Assembly (NCBI GenBank): GCA_018971925.1
Contig: JAGWZT010000158.1
Span: 1 to 5,532, forward strand
Length of the DNA stretch: 5,532 nt
Direction: 5' to 3'
Source: Lysobacteraceae bacterium
GTDB taxonomy: Bacteria > Pseudomonadota > Gammaproteobacteria > Xanthomonadales > Rhodanobacteraceae
Both the position numbers and the translations under genes were made by a program. Of this stretch, positions 5,516 to 5,532 are shown one piece after another; position 1 is the first letter of the stretch, and the number at the start of each line of letters is the position of its first letter. Below the pieces are notes generated by a model. It worked only from the letters and a program-made list of their open reading frames with translations, ran no database searches and was not told the DNA's origin.

Positions 5516-5532
5516 ATGAGTGACCCACGATT
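5516..5532 (+). CDS. Possible start of a downstream gene, cut by the window edge
   Basis: ATG at 5516 opens a frame reading M-S-D-P-R before the window ends. There is no ribosome site, but the -10-like TATCAT (5503-5508) would place a transcription start at about 5515, so the gene could be leaderless. Only five full codons are visible, and a convergent minus-strand gene ending at 5505 is equally possible on this evidence. Confidence 0.2.

Noticed and set aside
1..5532. CRISPR array, transposon, tRNA or rRNA
   Set aside because: No spaced repeat array, terminal inverted repeats, transposase motif or RNA-gene signature was found on either strand by eye.

Overview
The window is GC-rich DNA with tightly packed genes, all read on the plus strand. 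The coding style, the M14-peptidase-like C-terminus, the 69-residue cold-shock protein and the exported Asp-box protein together suggest a gammaproteobacterium of the Lysobacterales (Xanthomonas/Rhodanobacter/Dyella-type). This assignment rests on recalled family resemblance, not on a search.

Layout. Positions 2-202 hold the last 66 codons of a gene that resembles the C-terminal domain of M14-type zinc carboxypeptidases. A 94-residue two-helix membrane protein (207-491) follows after 4 bases and is probably in the same operon. A 232-base gap with several hairpins (492-723) leads into a CspA-family cold-shock gene (724-933), which is closed by a textbook 12-bp terminator hairpin (957-984). A small DUF962/Mpo1-like membrane protein (999-1304) begins only 14 bases after that terminator and has no clear ribosome site or promoter space of its own. 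After a 140-base gap with a weak candidate promoter comes a two-gene operon: a secreted LolA-like protein (1445-2203) and a 1070-residue exported protein with eleven Asp-box (BNR) motifs (2200-5412), overlapping by ATGA. The last 120 bases contain a GC-rich hairpin, an 11-base palindrome and a -10-like box placed so that a downstream gene might start as a leaderless message at 5516.

How the genes work together. The strongest functional unit is the LolA-like/Asp-box pair. Both carry signal peptides, they are translationally coupled, and neither has a well-defined role. The Asp-box protein looks like a large beta-propeller scaffold, with an FlgD-like Ig segment and a helical tail, and not like an active sialidase. 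The cold-shock gene and the DUF962 gene may be linked by terminator read-through, since no promoter fits between the terminator and the DUF962 start. No mobile element, CRISPR array, tRNA or rRNA was seen.
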